Assembly (NCBI GenBank): GCA_947463325.1
Contig: CANHQT010000003.1
Coordinates: forward strand, 1 to 64,000
Length of the DNA: 64,000 nt
Source: Sphingomonadaceae bacterium
GTDB lineage: Bacteria > Pseudomonadota > Alphaproteobacteria > Sphingomonadales > Sphingomonadaceae
Direction of reading: 5' to 3'
Each line of letters opens with the position of its first letter. Positions within the stretch are counted from its first letter, which is position 1. The position numbers and the translations under genes are program-made. A model generated the notes under the pieces. It ran no database searches. It was not told where the DNA came from and was given only the letters and a program-made list of their open reading frames with translations. Shown one piece after another: positions 33,462 to 42,288 of this stretch.

Positions 33462-34594
33462 GCCATCGGTCGGCCATCGGCATCGAAGCGGGCCCCCTCT
33501 GGAACGGCTGCAACATTGGCGACGTTCGCAAGATCATGACGCCTTTCAACATTGAGGACGAAGGCAAGCACGACAGCGACGGTGGCGAACAAATCCTCAC
33601 GGATCACCTGCCCGTTACGCCCGGTGAAATAGATTGCGCGGGCAAGGACAGGGTGACTGACGATCGGCACCGCTTGTTCCTTCGCATAATCCTTGACGGC
33701 CTGCGCAGCGGCGCCCCGCGTCCTGGCGACAATCACGGGCGCGAAATCCACCCCCTGATTGTACCGCAGCGCAACCGCGAAATGATCTGGATTGGTGATG
33801 ACCATGGTCGCGGAATCAATGGCCTTCCGCATCGAACCGGAGAGCGTTTCATACTGTTTGCGGCGGACAGCGGCCCTTAGCTCCGGCGAACCTTCGGTCT
33901 GCTTATACTCGTCCATCAACTGCTGGCGGGTCATCATCAGGCGGCCCTTGCGCCGGAAAAATTCGATGGGAATATCGATGAGGGCGATGGCGATGAGGGC
34001 AGCAGCCATTGCGATCAGGGTCAGGGTCATCCCCGTTCCGAGCATCGCCAGCTGGGCCTGCGGATCAATGCCCTGATCATTCCCAAGCATGCGCCACTGG
34101 GAATAGAAGACGCCAATGCCGACGATGCCGATGAACAGGGCCTTGGCCAATGATTTGCCCAGTTCGATCAATCCCTGCAGCCCGAACATCCGCTTGAGGC
34201 CAGCGATGGGATTGACGCGCGACCATTTCGGCTGCGCCAGGCTCGCCCTAAAGTGCATCGAGCCGAGCACCGCCGAAGGCAGGATCGTTGCCGCCGTGAC
34301 GATGCCAATCAGGATCGCCAGAGGGAGCGCGATGGAAACGACGAGTTTCTCTGTCGCAAGACCGGGATCGAAATCCCGTATGTCCTTGGCATCAAGCGTC
34401 AGTCCGGTCTGCACCATGGCCAGCAATTCGCCGAAAATCCATGAGCCGATGACCGTCAGCCCGATCAGGCCAGACGCGGACACCAGCGCAACCGCGAGTT
34501 CCTTCGATTGCAGGAAATCGCCTTCCTTTTCGGCTTCGCGCAACCGCTTGGGTGTCGGATCAAACGACCGTTCGCCACTTTGTTCCTCTGCCAT
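33458..34594 (-). CDS. flhB: Export switch protein FlhB
   Basis: A 378-residue export-apparatus protein. FDPTPKRLREAEKEG is the N-terminal signature; four transmembrane segments follow, then a cytosolic domain with the autocleavage site. That site reads N268-P269-D270-H271 instead of the near-universal NPTH. The adjoining HFAVALRYNQG...APVIVARTRG is canonical. It sets substrate specificity between hook and filament export with FliK. The start overlaps the fliR stop by one base. Confidence 0.95.
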   Translation of the reverse strand: MAEEQSGERSFDPTPKRLREAEKEGDFLQSKELAVALVSASGLIGLTVIGSWIFGELLAMVQTGLTLDAKDIRDFDPGLATEKLVVSIALPLAILIGIVTAATILPSAVLGSMHFRASLAQPKWSRVNPIAGLKRMFGLQGLIELGKSLAKALFIGIVGIGVFYSQWRMLGNDQGIDPQAQLAMLGTGMTLTLIAMAAALIAIALIDIPIEFFRRKGRLMMTRQQLMDEYKQTEGSPELRAAVRRKQYETLSGSMRKAIDSATMVITNPDHFAVALRYNQGVDFAPVIVARTRGAAAQAVKDYAKEQAVPIVSHPVLARAIYFTGRNGQVIREDLFATVAVVLAFVLNVERRHDLANVANVAAVPEGARFDADGRPMA

Positions 34595-35367
34595 TACCTG
34601 TCTCCGGCGAGGCGCATGGCCATTTCAAAGCTCAAATCCAGCGCGGCGGTGATCGACTGGGCCATGACCGGCAGGCCGACGAGCATGAGCGCAAAACCGG
34701 CAAGCGTGGCGGCCGGCAGACCGACGGCAAAGAGATTGAGCTGGGGGGCAGACCGGCTGAGCATCCCCATGATGATCTGGATCAGCACGACAGCGAAGGC
34801 GACCGGCACAGCGATGGCCAATCCCGCCGAAAAGGCCGCCCTGCCGAAACTCGCAATATCCCAAAAGAAACTGCGCTCCGGCATGATCCCGAGGGGATAG
34901 CCATCATAACTCAAGCGGATGGCCTGGATGAGCAGAAGGTGGCCGTCTGCCGCGAAGAACAGGAACGCCGTAAGCAGCGTGAGCAACTGGCTGAGGGCGG
35001 GATTGCTTTGCGACGTAGAAGGATCAACCATGCTCGCAAAGCCGAGGCCCATGGCGTTGGCAATGACCTCTCCGGCGATGGTGGCTGCTGCATAGGCGGT
35101 CTGAATGATGAGGCCCAAGCCAAGGCCGACGATTACCTCGCCGACAATAACCAGCAGCATATCCACGCTGAGCAGTTCCGGAGGCCTGATCTCGACAGAA
35201 CCACCCAGAAACACGGAAATGGCGAAAGCGAGAATGATGCGCAGCTGGACGGGGACAATGGCGGACCCGAATATCGGCGCCACCAGCATGGCTGCGCCCG
35301 GCCGGATCATGCCCAAGGCCCACGCAAGCAGCTGCGGCTCAATCGAGGCAAAGCCGTCGGGGATCAC
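34594..35367 (-). CDS. fliR: Export gate protein FliR
   Basis: A 257-residue polytopic membrane protein with six predicted helices; length and the GMIRPGAAMLVAPIFG region, then V-P-V-Q-L-R-I-I-L-A-F-A-I-S, fit FliR. The C-terminal part PVAFAVVLIQIIMGMLSRSAPQLNLFAVGLP is the family's strongest block. Position fliP-fliQ-fliR-flhB is the conserved order; it overlaps fliQ by 4 bases. Confidence 0.94.
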   Translation of the reverse strand: MIPDGFASIEPQLLAWALGMIRPGAAMLVAPIFGSAIVPVQLRIILAFAISVFLGGSVEIRPPELLSVDMLLVIVGEVIVGLGLGLIIQTAYAAATIAGEVIANAMGLGFASMVDPSTSQSNPALSQLLTLLTAFLFFAADGHLLLIQAIRLSYDGYPLGIMPERSFFWDIASFGRAAFSAGLAIAVPVAFAVVLIQIIMGMLSRSAPQLNLFAVGLPAATLAGFALMLVGLPVMAQSITAALDLSFEMAMRLAGDR

Positions 35368-35636
35368 CTGACGACGTCCGGAATCCGGTCATAAATCTCG
35401 CGGGTGAAATCGACGAACAATCCCATGATGCTGGCACCGAAGATGGCCAGGCATACGCCGATCACGATCAGCTTAATGACAAACGCCAGTGTGGCCTCGT
35501 TGATCGAAGTCGCCGCCTGAATGAAGCCGACGACCAGACCCGTGATCAGAGCCGGCACCAGGATGGGGATGCACGCAAGCCCCAGAACCCAGAGCGCACT
35601 TTGCGTGACCGAAATGAAGTAACCGGAATCGGCCAT
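35364..35636 (-). CDS. fliQ: Export gate protein FliQ
   Basis: A 90-residue protein with two transmembrane helices. ALITGLVVGFIQAATSINEATLAF is the FliQ signature, and length matches exactly. The ATG at 35636 (MADSGYFISVTQ) begins the family N-terminus; the open frame extends 16 codons further but into fliP. Confidence 0.95.
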   Translation of the reverse strand: MADSGYFISVTQSALWVLGLACIPILVPALITGLVVGFIQAATSINEATLAFVIKLIVIGVCLAIFGASIMGLFVDFTREIYDRIPDVVR

Positions 35637-35638
35637 GG

Positions 35639-36421
35639 CTAGGTCACAAACGAATTTGCGAGCGTCCCCATGGTCAGCGCCCAACCATCAACCAGCACGA
35701 ACAGCAGCAGCTTGAACGGCATGGAAATCAGGGTCGGGGACAGCATCATCATGCCGAGCGCCATCAAGGTCGCGGAGACAACGAGATCGATCACCAGAAA
35801 CGGCAGGAAGATCAGGAAGCCGATCATGAATGCCGTCTTCAATTCACTCGTGACAAAGGCCGGAAGCAGGGTCGTGAAGGGAACATCCTCGGGCGAGGCA
35901 TAGGTTTCACCCCCGGCCATTTCAGCGAAAAGCTTGAGATCCGCCTCTCGCGTCTGTTTCAGCATGAAGGCGTGCAGCACTTCACCGGTCCGGACGATCG
36001 CCGTTTCCATGGTGATCTCGCCGCTCTGGTAGGGCTGATAAGCCTCGACCCCGATTTGGTCGATCGAAGGCTTCATGACAAAGAGCGAGAGAAAAAGAGC
36101 AAGCCCCACCAGCACCTGGTTGGGCGGCGTCTGGGTCAGCCCCAAAGCCTGCCGCAGGATCGAAAGGACGATCAGGATGCGGGTGAAACAGGTCATCATC
36201 AGCAGAATGGTGGGCAGGACCGCGAGCAGGCTCATCAGCAGCAGAAGCTGCAACGACATGCTGAGCGACTGGTTTTCGAAGCTGATGCCGGCCAGCGCCG
36301 AGCCGAGCGCGCGCGACTGGCTGCCCGCTGCCAGAACCGGCGCGGCGTTTGTCAGAAGCAGGATCGAGCCGGCAATGATGGCGGAGCGTGCCGCCATTGT
36401 GCGGAATTCAGTCCTTTTCAT
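35639..36421 (-). CDS. fliP: Export gate protein FliP
   Basis: A 260-residue export-gate protein with a cleavable signal (about 1-32). [15 protein letters not shown], then [18 protein letters not shown] and [13 protein letters not shown] are FliP hallmarks. I chose the ATG at 36421 (MKRTEF), which overlaps the fliO end by 14 bases and has a GGGG stretch upstream; 36397 is an alternative. Confidence 0.95.
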   Translation of the reverse strand: MKRTEFRTMAARSAIIAGSILLLTNAAPVLAAGSQSRALGSALAGISFENQSLSMSLQLLLLMSLLAVLPTILLMMTCFTRILIVLSILRQALGLTQTPPNQVLVGLALFLSLFVMKPSIDQIGVEAYQPYQSGEITMETAIVRTGEVLHAFMLKQTREADLKLFAEMAGGETYASPEDVPFTTLLPAFVTSELKTAFMIGFLIFLPFLVIDLVVSATLMALGMMMLSPTLISMPFKLLLFVLVDGWALTMGTLANSFVT

Positions 36422-36713
36422 CGGATGCCCCATCGTCAATGGACCGGTCCTCGTTCGGCGAGGGGCTGACCTGCTGCTGCGACAAGCGAACGATCCCGCT
36501 GCGCGAAATCGCAAGCAGGATATGCTTGTCACCGAAGGCCACGACCGCCAGCTTCTGGCTGGGTGACATGGCAAGCGTTTCCACAATCCGGAGCAGTTTC
36601 TTGCCCTTGGGACCCTGCAGCTCATGGTAGCGCTTGAGCAAGAATAAGGAGCCCACCGCCAGACCGACGACCAGCGCCAGCATCAGCACAAGCTTGAGAA
36701 TATAGTAGGTCAT
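36408..36713 (-). CDS. fliO: Flagellar assembly protein FliO
   Basis: A 101-residue bitopic protein: one N-terminal transmembrane helix (about 5-26), then a cytosolic part with [29 protein letters not shown], the FliO domain. It helps FliP assembly into the gate. It directly follows fliN without a gap, in the conserved fliNOPQR order. Confidence 0.88.
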   Translation of the reverse strand: MTYYILKLVLMLALVVGLAVGSLFLLKRYHELQGPKGKKLLRIVETLAMSPSQKLAVVAFGDKHILLAISRSGIVRLSQQQVSPSPNEDRSIDDGASDEKD

Positions 36714-37046
36714 CTAGCTGCGGCGCTCCTGATTGAGGCTGCCCACACCGCCGGACACAACATCGATAATCCTGATGCCGAAGCGGTTGTTGACCGTGAC
36801 GACCTCACCCTTGGCGATCAGCGTACCGTTGGCCATGATGTCGAGCAGTTCATGCGCCTGCCGGTCCAGTTCGACGATACTGCCTTCGGCAAGATCGATC
36901 AGCTGCTGCAGCCTCAGCGAGGTACTGCCGACTTCCACCGACAGCCGGACCGGAATGTCCGCCAGAATTGCCAGATTCTTTTGTACCAGCATGTCGGCAG
37001 GGCCAGTTTCGCTGACAGCTTCGAATGTGGTTTCTTGAATGGTCAT
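36714..37046 (-). CDS. fliN: Motor switch protein FliN
   Basis: A 110-residue C-ring protein consisting of the SpoA domain. I-P-V-R-L-S-V-E-V-G-S-T-S-L-R-L-Q-Q-L-I-D-L and GTLIAKGEVVTVNNRFGIRI are the defining blocks. It has a short N-terminal tail compared with E. coli (137 residues). With FliM and FliG it forms the rotor switch. The start overlaps the fliM stop by 4 bases. Confidence 0.94.
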   Translation of the reverse strand: MTIQETTFEAVSETGPADMLVQKNLAILADIPVRLSVEVGSTSLRLQQLIDLAEGSIVELDRQAHELLDIMANGTLIAKGEVVTVNNRFGIRIIDVVSGGVGSLNQERRS

Positions 37047-38164
37047 CGGATGGGATCCTTCGAATGCATGATTTCGATCTTGAACGCGGCGCGTCCATTA
37101 TGCTCACCAATAGTTCCCAGCGCGATTTCACGCTCCTGGACAATAAGCGGAACCATTGATGAAAGATTGACCGGAATAATGTCTCCGGGAGACAATTTTA
37201 TCAGTTCACTCATGTGAAGATCAGGTCGCGCCAAGACTGTTCTAGCCTTGAATCGTATTTCGCGAACGGCCTTATGAAGATTGCGGCGCCATTCATGGCC
37301 ACGCGGGCCATGTTCGTCCTTATTTGACGTAGCGAGATCTCTTTCCACATGCCGCAGCGTCGCAATGGGATAGATTAGATCGATGCTGGAAGGTTGCCCG
37401 GAGTTGAACTCGAACACGAAACGAGCGACCGCCATCGTCTCTTCGGAACGGGCGAAGGTGGCATAGCCAACGTTCGATTCCCGGGTGCGCAATCGAAACG
37501 AGGCTGGCACGATTTCGCGCCACACTTCCTCCAGGGACGCAACCCAAGCCTGAAACAGCTTTTCAATCATCTTCTCTTCGGTGGGCGTGAACTCCTTGGC
37601 GCAGGTCGGCTGGATGTTTCCCGAACCACCATAATAGGTATCCACCAGTCGGCTGATCAGCATGGGCTCGATGACGAGGCCAACCAGACCATTGTGCGGC
37701 ATGAAGGCCATCACTGAGAGGCTGGAGAAATCTGACTGCGCCTCTTGCCATTCCTTGAAGGTCAGCGTCTGGATCTGCTGCGGGATCACCTTGAGCTTGG
37801 TGCGCGCCAGCGGTTCAACGGTCGTCCTGAGCCGCCGCGCCAACCGCTCGTTCATGCGGTCCAGAGCCGGCAAAGCAGAGGTGGTGGCACAGGATTCCGC
37901 CCCCAGCTTGAAGGGCATCGCCACCGCAGCAGCCGACCCATGGTCGCGTTCGGCAGTCGATGCCGCAATGTCGCCATCCTGCGGCTGCCCGCCATCAGCA
38001 GGGCCGGACACTGCGGTCACCCAGTCCAGGCCAGGCGACGCCGAGGCCGGCAAATCCTCAGCCGGTGCCTTGCGGCTCTTGGCCGGTTGCGCCTTTGCCG
38101 CAACCTCCGGCGAGCCTTCGACAGCCTGCTGGGCCGACTTCGTCGATGCTTTCCGCTTGGTCAT
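37043..38164 (-). CDS. fliM: Motor switch protein FliM
   Basis: A 373-residue switch protein. A long N-terminal extension (about 1-85, rich in Ala/Pro/Lys) precedes the CheC-like middle domain (LARRLRTTVEPLARTKLKVI; MAFMPHNGLVGLVIEPMLIS; YYGGSG) and the C-terminal SpoA domain with LSPGDIIPVNLSSMVPLIV. The N-terminal CheY-binding LSQDEID motif of other FliM proteins is not evident in the extension. Confidence 0.92.
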   Translation of the reverse strand: MTKRKASTKSAQQAVEGSPEVAAKAQPAKSRKAPAEDLPASASPGLDWVTAVSGPADGGQPQDGDIAASTAERDHGSAAAVAMPFKLGAESCATTSALPALDRMNERLARRLRTTVEPLARTKLKVIPQQIQTLTFKEWQEAQSDFSSLSVMAFMPHNGLVGLVIEPMLISRLVDTYYGGSGNIQPTCAKEFTPTEEKMIEKLFQAWVASLEEVWREIVPASFRLRTRESNVGYATFARSEETMAVARFVFEFNSGQPSSIDLIYPIATLRHVERDLATSNKDEHGPRGHEWRRNLHKAVREIRFKARTVLARPDLHMSELIKLSPGDIIPVNLSSMVPLIVQEREIALGTIGEHNGRAAFKIEIMHSKDPIR

Positions 38165-38730
38165 TGGGTTACCAGACTGGTGAAATAGACGCTGTCGATG
38201 CCGCCGAAGCCTTCGCGCTGTTCAAGCACGCGGTTGATCGCGACCGTCAGCTGCTGCTTGAGCTGTTCCTTGCCCTGCGTAGTCGTGATCAGGACGGGAT
38301 CCTGTTCTGCCAGGGTCATCAATACGGCGGAGCGGATCGCCAGTTGATGGGTCTCGACGTTCGCGACAACCTGGTCGTCATAGTATGTGGACAGGGCCAG
38401 CCCGATTTGGACAAAGGCGCCCCCGCCCTTCAGATTGGACGTGAAATTGTCTGTGACGGGGATGTAGGTTGCCTGGAACACGCGCGGATCGACCCGGCCT
38501 CGCCGCGCAGCGCGCGTAGCCGCGGTAATCTGTTCGTCGGTGGCGTCCTCACGTGGGCGCAACTGGGGCAAGGCCGGGTCATCCTCGGCAGCAGCCGGCT
38601 GCTGGGTGCCACCGAAGAAATAGAAGGTCGTGGCGGCCGTCGCCGCGACAACAACCAAAATCACGGCACCGAAGAGCAATATCTTCTTCAGCTTGCCGCC
38701 TTTGGGTTTGGGGGTAACGTCATCAGCCAT
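38161..38730 (-). CDS. fliL: Flagellar basal-body protein FliL
   Basis: A 189-residue bitopic protein: cytoplasmic N-terminal lysine-rich tail, one transmembrane helix (about 16-40), a Pro/Asp-rich linker and a periplasmic stomatin-like FliL domain with GGGAFVQIGLALS and the GFGGIDSVYFTSLVTQ C-terminus. It surrounds stators in other species. The start follows fliK by 10 bases. Confidence 0.9.
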   Translation of the reverse strand: MADDVTPKPKGGKLKKILLFGAVILVVVAATAATTFYFFGGTQQPAAAEDDPALPQLRPREDATDEQITAATRAARRGRVDPRVFQATYIPVTDNFTSNLKGGGAFVQIGLALSTYYDDQVVANVETHQLAIRSAVLMTLAEQDPVLITTTQGKEQLKQQLTVAINRVLEQREGFGGIDSVYFTSLVTQ

Positions 38731-38740
38731 CTGTCAGTCC

Positions 38741-39877
38741 TCAAGCAAATCTGTCAGTCACGCGGCCCGGACCGCGCCCTTCCTGGATCGAATGGCGGTC
38801 AGTGCTCGACCAGTCCTGCCGATCACTTTCCTTTCTCTGGTGTTCTCCCTGCCCACGGCCGGGGTTGCCCTGACCTTGTCCGGAGAAGATATGGGCTTCG
38901 ACGTCGCGCAGACCTGCGTGGCGGACATCGGCCATCAGTCGCGGCTGGGCATCCTGCAGCGCGACGAGGGAGGCGTTGTTGGCAACCGCCATGGAGACGG
39001 TTGTCTTGTCGGCCGCATTCTGCACCTCGACGTCAATCTTGCCGAGCGAGGACGGGTCCAGCCTGAACCGCAGCGTTCGATGGTCTGAGGTGATGGCGGC
39101 AATTTCTCGGGTAAGGCCTTCCAACCAGGCTTCGGACTGACCCAGATCTCCGGCGATAAGCGAAGCCTGCGACGGTGCCGGCGTGCCGGTCGCCACCTGC
39201 GCCGCACGCGGTGCGCCAGGCGCAGCCGCAGCGGCAAGAGCCACACCGAAGCTCGACCCGCTGTCGGCAGCCGGAAGCATGGCCGAAAGCGCCATGGCAG
39301 AGGCGTTGCCCGGTTGCGGCAGGCCATCACCATTCGCACCCTGCCCCGACAAGGCTGGCAATGGCGCTGCGCCCACCGGAGCGGTCTTCGCAGGCTCGGC
39401 AGCGCCATAAGAAGCAGGCCGATCCTGACCGGAGGACCGCGCCAAAAGCAGGGTCTGAATGCGCTTGACGAGATCGGCCGCGCTATAAACTTCGCCTTCT
39501 GCCGCATCCGGCGGGAGCGCAGGACCAGCGCGTTCCTCACCATCGGTTGCAAGCAGAAGGCTGTCCGGCTTGACCGAAGTCGCCGGGCCCCGCCCTTTCG
39601 GCGGTGTTTGAAGCGGGGCCGGATTGTCACCCTTCCCGCACGCCTGAGGCAGGCCCAACGCCAGCATCAGGGCCAAAGCATCCTCGCCACCTGCCGCGCT
39701 CTTGGCGGGCGGGGCATCGGCCACAGCCGGGCCGTCTCCGCGATCGTGAGAACCAGTGCCAAGCAGCATGGCAAAGGATGCAGCGGTATCGCCCGATACG
39801 GTGCACGGGTTCACCGGCGCATCCTCCGCCGTCGAGGCAGTTGGCGCGAGGCTGGCAGAAACGGCCGCGACCATCAT
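38741..39877 (-). CDS. fliK: Hook-length control protein FliK
   Basis: A 378-residue low-complexity Ala/Pro/Gly-rich protein with a conserved C-terminal Flg_hook domain at about 265-345: LRFRLDPSSLGKIDVEVQN followed by RLMADVRHAGLRD. The variable N-terminus is the molecular ruler, and the C-domain triggers FlhB switching. The start overlaps the fliJ stop by 4 bases. Confidence 0.88.
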   Translation of the reverse strand: MMVAAVSASLAPTASTAEDAPVNPCTVSGDTAASFAMLLGTGSHDRGDGPAVADAPPAKSAAGGEDALALMLALGLPQACGKGDNPAPLQTPPKGRGPATSVKPDSLLLATDGEERAGPALPPDAAEGEVYSAADLVKRIQTLLLARSSGQDRPASYGAAEPAKTAPVGAAPLPALSGQGANGDGLPQPGNASAMALSAMLPAADSGSSFGVALAAAAAPGAPRAAQVATGTPAPSQASLIAGDLGQSEAWLEGLTREIAAITSDHRTLRFRLDPSSLGKIDVEVQNAADKTTVSMAVANNASLVALQDAQPRLMADVRHAGLRDVEAHIFSGQGQGNPGRGQGEHQRKESDRQDWSSTDRHSIQEGRGPGRVTDRFA

Positions 39878-40305
39878 GGGCGGTCCTCCCGCAAGGCGAA
39901 AGCCGCGCGCCGCCGGGAGAAGGTCGACTGCCGCTTACGGTCCTGTGCCTCCCACTCGGCATCGGCTTTGCCCAAAAGCCTTTTCGCGCCTTCATGCGCC
40001 TGTTCGGCAACAATGCGCTGATTATCCTGCACCAGATGGGCTTCGCTCGCCTTGCGACAGAGCTGGTCCAGATGGACGCTGACATGATCGAGCCGGGACG
40101 CCATTTCCGCATGGCGGGCAAGGGCCGCTCCGCAAGTCGGGCCCACCGATATCTCCATCGACGCCCTCAGGCTGCGCACCCGTTCCTGGCTGTCCTCTAC
40201 TTTGGCCAGTTCGGCACGTGACCGAATATATGCACCGACGGCGATGTCGTGCTGCACCTTCCTCACCCGGAGCATGCGTTTGCGGGATGTGCGCTTGGCG
40301 TTCAT
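39874..40305 (-). CDS. fliJ: Flagellar export protein FliJ
   Basis: A 143-residue helical coiled-coil protein (MLRVRKVQHDIAVGAYIRSR onward). FliJ sequences diverge strongly, so the call rests on length, predicted coiled coil, and the fixed fliH-fliI-fliJ-fliK order. It would couple FliI to FlhA. It overlaps fliI by 4 bases. Confidence 0.75.
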   Translation of the reverse strand: MNAKRTSRKRMLRVRKVQHDIAVGAYIRSRAELAKVEDSQERVRSLRASMEISVGPTCGAALARHAEMASRLDHVSVHLDQLCRKASEAHLVQDNQRIVAEQAHEGAKRLLGKADAEWEAQDRKRQSTFSRRRAAFALREDRP

Positions 40306-41657
40306 GACTGGACCAGCTCCGCAAGGTCGACGCGGGACTGCTCAAAGGAGACGCACTGGCCTGCCTCTTGCGACAGAAAGGCCAGCACTGCGGCGCGCTT
40401 CGCAATGGCTTCATCAATATCCGCGTCAGTTCCGGGGGCATAGGCACCCATCAGAATGAGATCGCGATTGGATTCATAGGCAGACCAGAGGCGCCGCACT
40501 TCGCGAGCCGCAAAGACATGGTCCGGCTCGGCAACGTCACTCATCACCCGGCTAAGGGACTTGCCGATATCGATAGCCGGATACACCGACTGCTCGGCGA
40601 GGCTACGCGAAAGCACGATATGGCCATCCACGATCGCCCGTGCCGCATCCACAATCGGATCGTCGGTATCGTCGCCATCGGCCAGAACGGTGTAGATGGC
40701 GGTGATTGAACCGCCGCTGCTCTCGTCATTCCCGGCCCGTTCGACCAGCCGAGGGATCAGCCCAAGCGCGGAGGGCGGATAGCCTTTGACCGTGGGCGGC
40801 TCTCCGAGCGACAGGCCGATTTCCCGCTGGGCGTGAGCGACACGCGTAAGGCTGTCGAGCAGAAGCAATACCTTCAGCCCCTTTGACCGGAAATATTCCG
40901 CTATGGCGGTTGCGCGCATGGCTGCCCGCAACCGGAGCATGGGGGCGTGATCAGCAGGGACAGCGACCACAGCAGTCTTCGCGCGAACATCCGCCGGAAG
41001 CTTGGTTCCAACAAAGTCGCTGACCTCGCGTCCGCGTTCGCCGATGAGCCCCACCACGATGACATCGGCTATCGAACCGGCCATGATCTGGCCCATCAGC
41101 ACGGATTTTCCGACACCCGACCCGGCAATGATGGCGATGCGCTGACCGATCCCTGCAGTCAGCAAGGCGTTGATGGCGCGCACGCCGACATCAAAGGGTT
41201 CGGTTACGCTGGCACGGTTGAGCGGATTGCCAGCGCGACCGTGGAGCGGCCAGCGCCCGGAGGTCAGCACGGGCCCCAACCCGTCGAGCGGTTCACCCAG
41301 CGCATCGACGATCCGACCGAGCAGACCCATGCCCACACTGATATCGCCGTCGGCACTGTCAGGCCGGATCAGCGACCCGTTGACCAGCGCAGGATCGGCA
41401 TCAAGGCACATCAACAGGCAGCGCGGGCCCCGGAAGCCGACGACTTCAGCCCTGACCGAGCGGCCATGTGCCGGTTCGACAGTGACCGCAGAGCCAACCG
41501 GAAGCGTCAGCCCCGTCGCTTCCAGCATCAGGCCGTCGAAGCTTTCCAACCGGCCGAGAGGCCGCGGCCCGAGCTGGCCGCGAACACTGGTCAGGTCGAG
41601 TTGCGCCGCAGCTTCGAGCAGAGCATTTCCTTCGGTGCGAGAGGCGAGATCAAGCAT
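40302..41657 (-). CDS. fliI: Flagellum-specific ATPase FliI
   Basis: A 451-residue type III ATPase. Walker A is G-S-G-V-G-K-S (about residue 166), with the family block IAIIAGSGVGKSVLMGQIM; L-I-G-E-R-G-R-E-V and LLLLDSLTRVAHAQREIGLSLGEPP follow. It assembles as a hexamer at the export gate with FliH and FliJ. The ATG at 41657 (MLDLASR) has AGGGGC 6 bases upstream; an in-frame TTG at 41663 is less likely. Confidence 0.96.
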   Translation of the reverse strand: MLDLASRTEGNALLEAAAQLDLTSVRGQLGPRPLGRLESFDGLMLEATGLTLPVGSAVTVEPAHGRSVRAEVVGFRGPRCLLMCLDADPALVNGSLIRPDSADGDISVGMGLLGRIVDALGEPLDGLGPVLTSGRWPLHGRAGNPLNRASVTEPFDVGVRAINALLTAGIGQRIAIIAGSGVGKSVLMGQIMAGSIADVIVVGLIGERGREVSDFVGTKLPADVRAKTAVVAVPADHAPMLRLRAAMRATAIAEYFRSKGLKVLLLLDSLTRVAHAQREIGLSLGEPPTVKGYPPSALGLIPRLVERAGNDESSGGSITAIYTVLADGDDTDDPIVDAARAIVDGHIVLSRSLAEQSVYPAIDIGKSLSRVMSDVAEPDHVFAAREVRRLWSAYESNRDLILMGAYAPGTDADIDEAIAKRAAVLAFLSQEAGQCVSFEQSRVDLAELVQS

Positions 41658-42288
41658 GGCCAAGCCCCTGATGTTGAAGGGCGGCTTTGAGCTGCTGCAA
41701 TCTCAGTTCCGGTCCATCCTCGATCCCGCCACTGGCTGTGAGGACCCGGAATTCCCCGCGCCCGAGCGCGTGGTTGATTTCGACCGTCATGGCGAGGCTG
41801 GCCGTATCGAGGGCCTGGGCATCCAGAGGATTGAGTTCGAGCACAGCCGGCTGTGTGACAGTGACGACCGCTTCAGCCGCAGCCACGATCCGGGCCTGCA
41901 ACAGCGCGGGGTCAGGTTCTGTCACGGCCAGGACATCGCGCAGCACGGCATCGATCACCGTGGCGAGCAAGACGGCAAGATCGCGACTCTCGCAGGGCCT
42001 GAGCTGTTCGAGGCCGGACACGATGTTTCCGAGGGCTTCGATCGTGTGCCGGGTTTCCTCTTCGGCCTGGACCGAACCATCCGCGAAACCCCGGTCATAG
42101 GCATTGCGCAGCGCCGCCTCCTCCGGGTCACGCCGATGGTCCGCGTCTGCGGCGCCCGCCGGGTCGGTGGCCGGCCCGGAACCGAAGATGCCATCAACCC
42201 ATGGCGCAAACTCCGCACGCAGCTGATCAAGCAGGAAGCCATTGACAGCGAGGCGATCCGATTCCGCAGGCCGGAAGAGTTTAGACAT
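41650..42288 (-). CDS. fliH: Flagellar assembly protein FliH
   Basis: A 212-residue protein with a central helical stretch (EAALRNAYDRGFADGSVQAE) and a C-terminal domain similar to V-ATPase E subunits (VLRDVLAVTEPDPALLQARI onward). FliH sequences are poorly conserved; placement between fliG and fliI and the helical architecture support it. It overlaps fliG by 8 bases and fliI by 8 bases. Confidence 0.85.
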   Translation of the reverse strand: MSKLFRPAESDRLAVNGFLLDQLRAEFAPWVDGIFGSGPATDPAGAADADHRRDPEEAALRNAYDRGFADGSVQAEEETRHTIEALGNIVSGLEQLRPCESRDLAVLLATVIDAVLRDVLAVTEPDPALLQARIVAAAEAVVTVTQPAVLELNPLDAQALDTASLAMTVEINHALGRGEFRVLTASGGIEDGPELRLQQLKAALQHQGLGHA

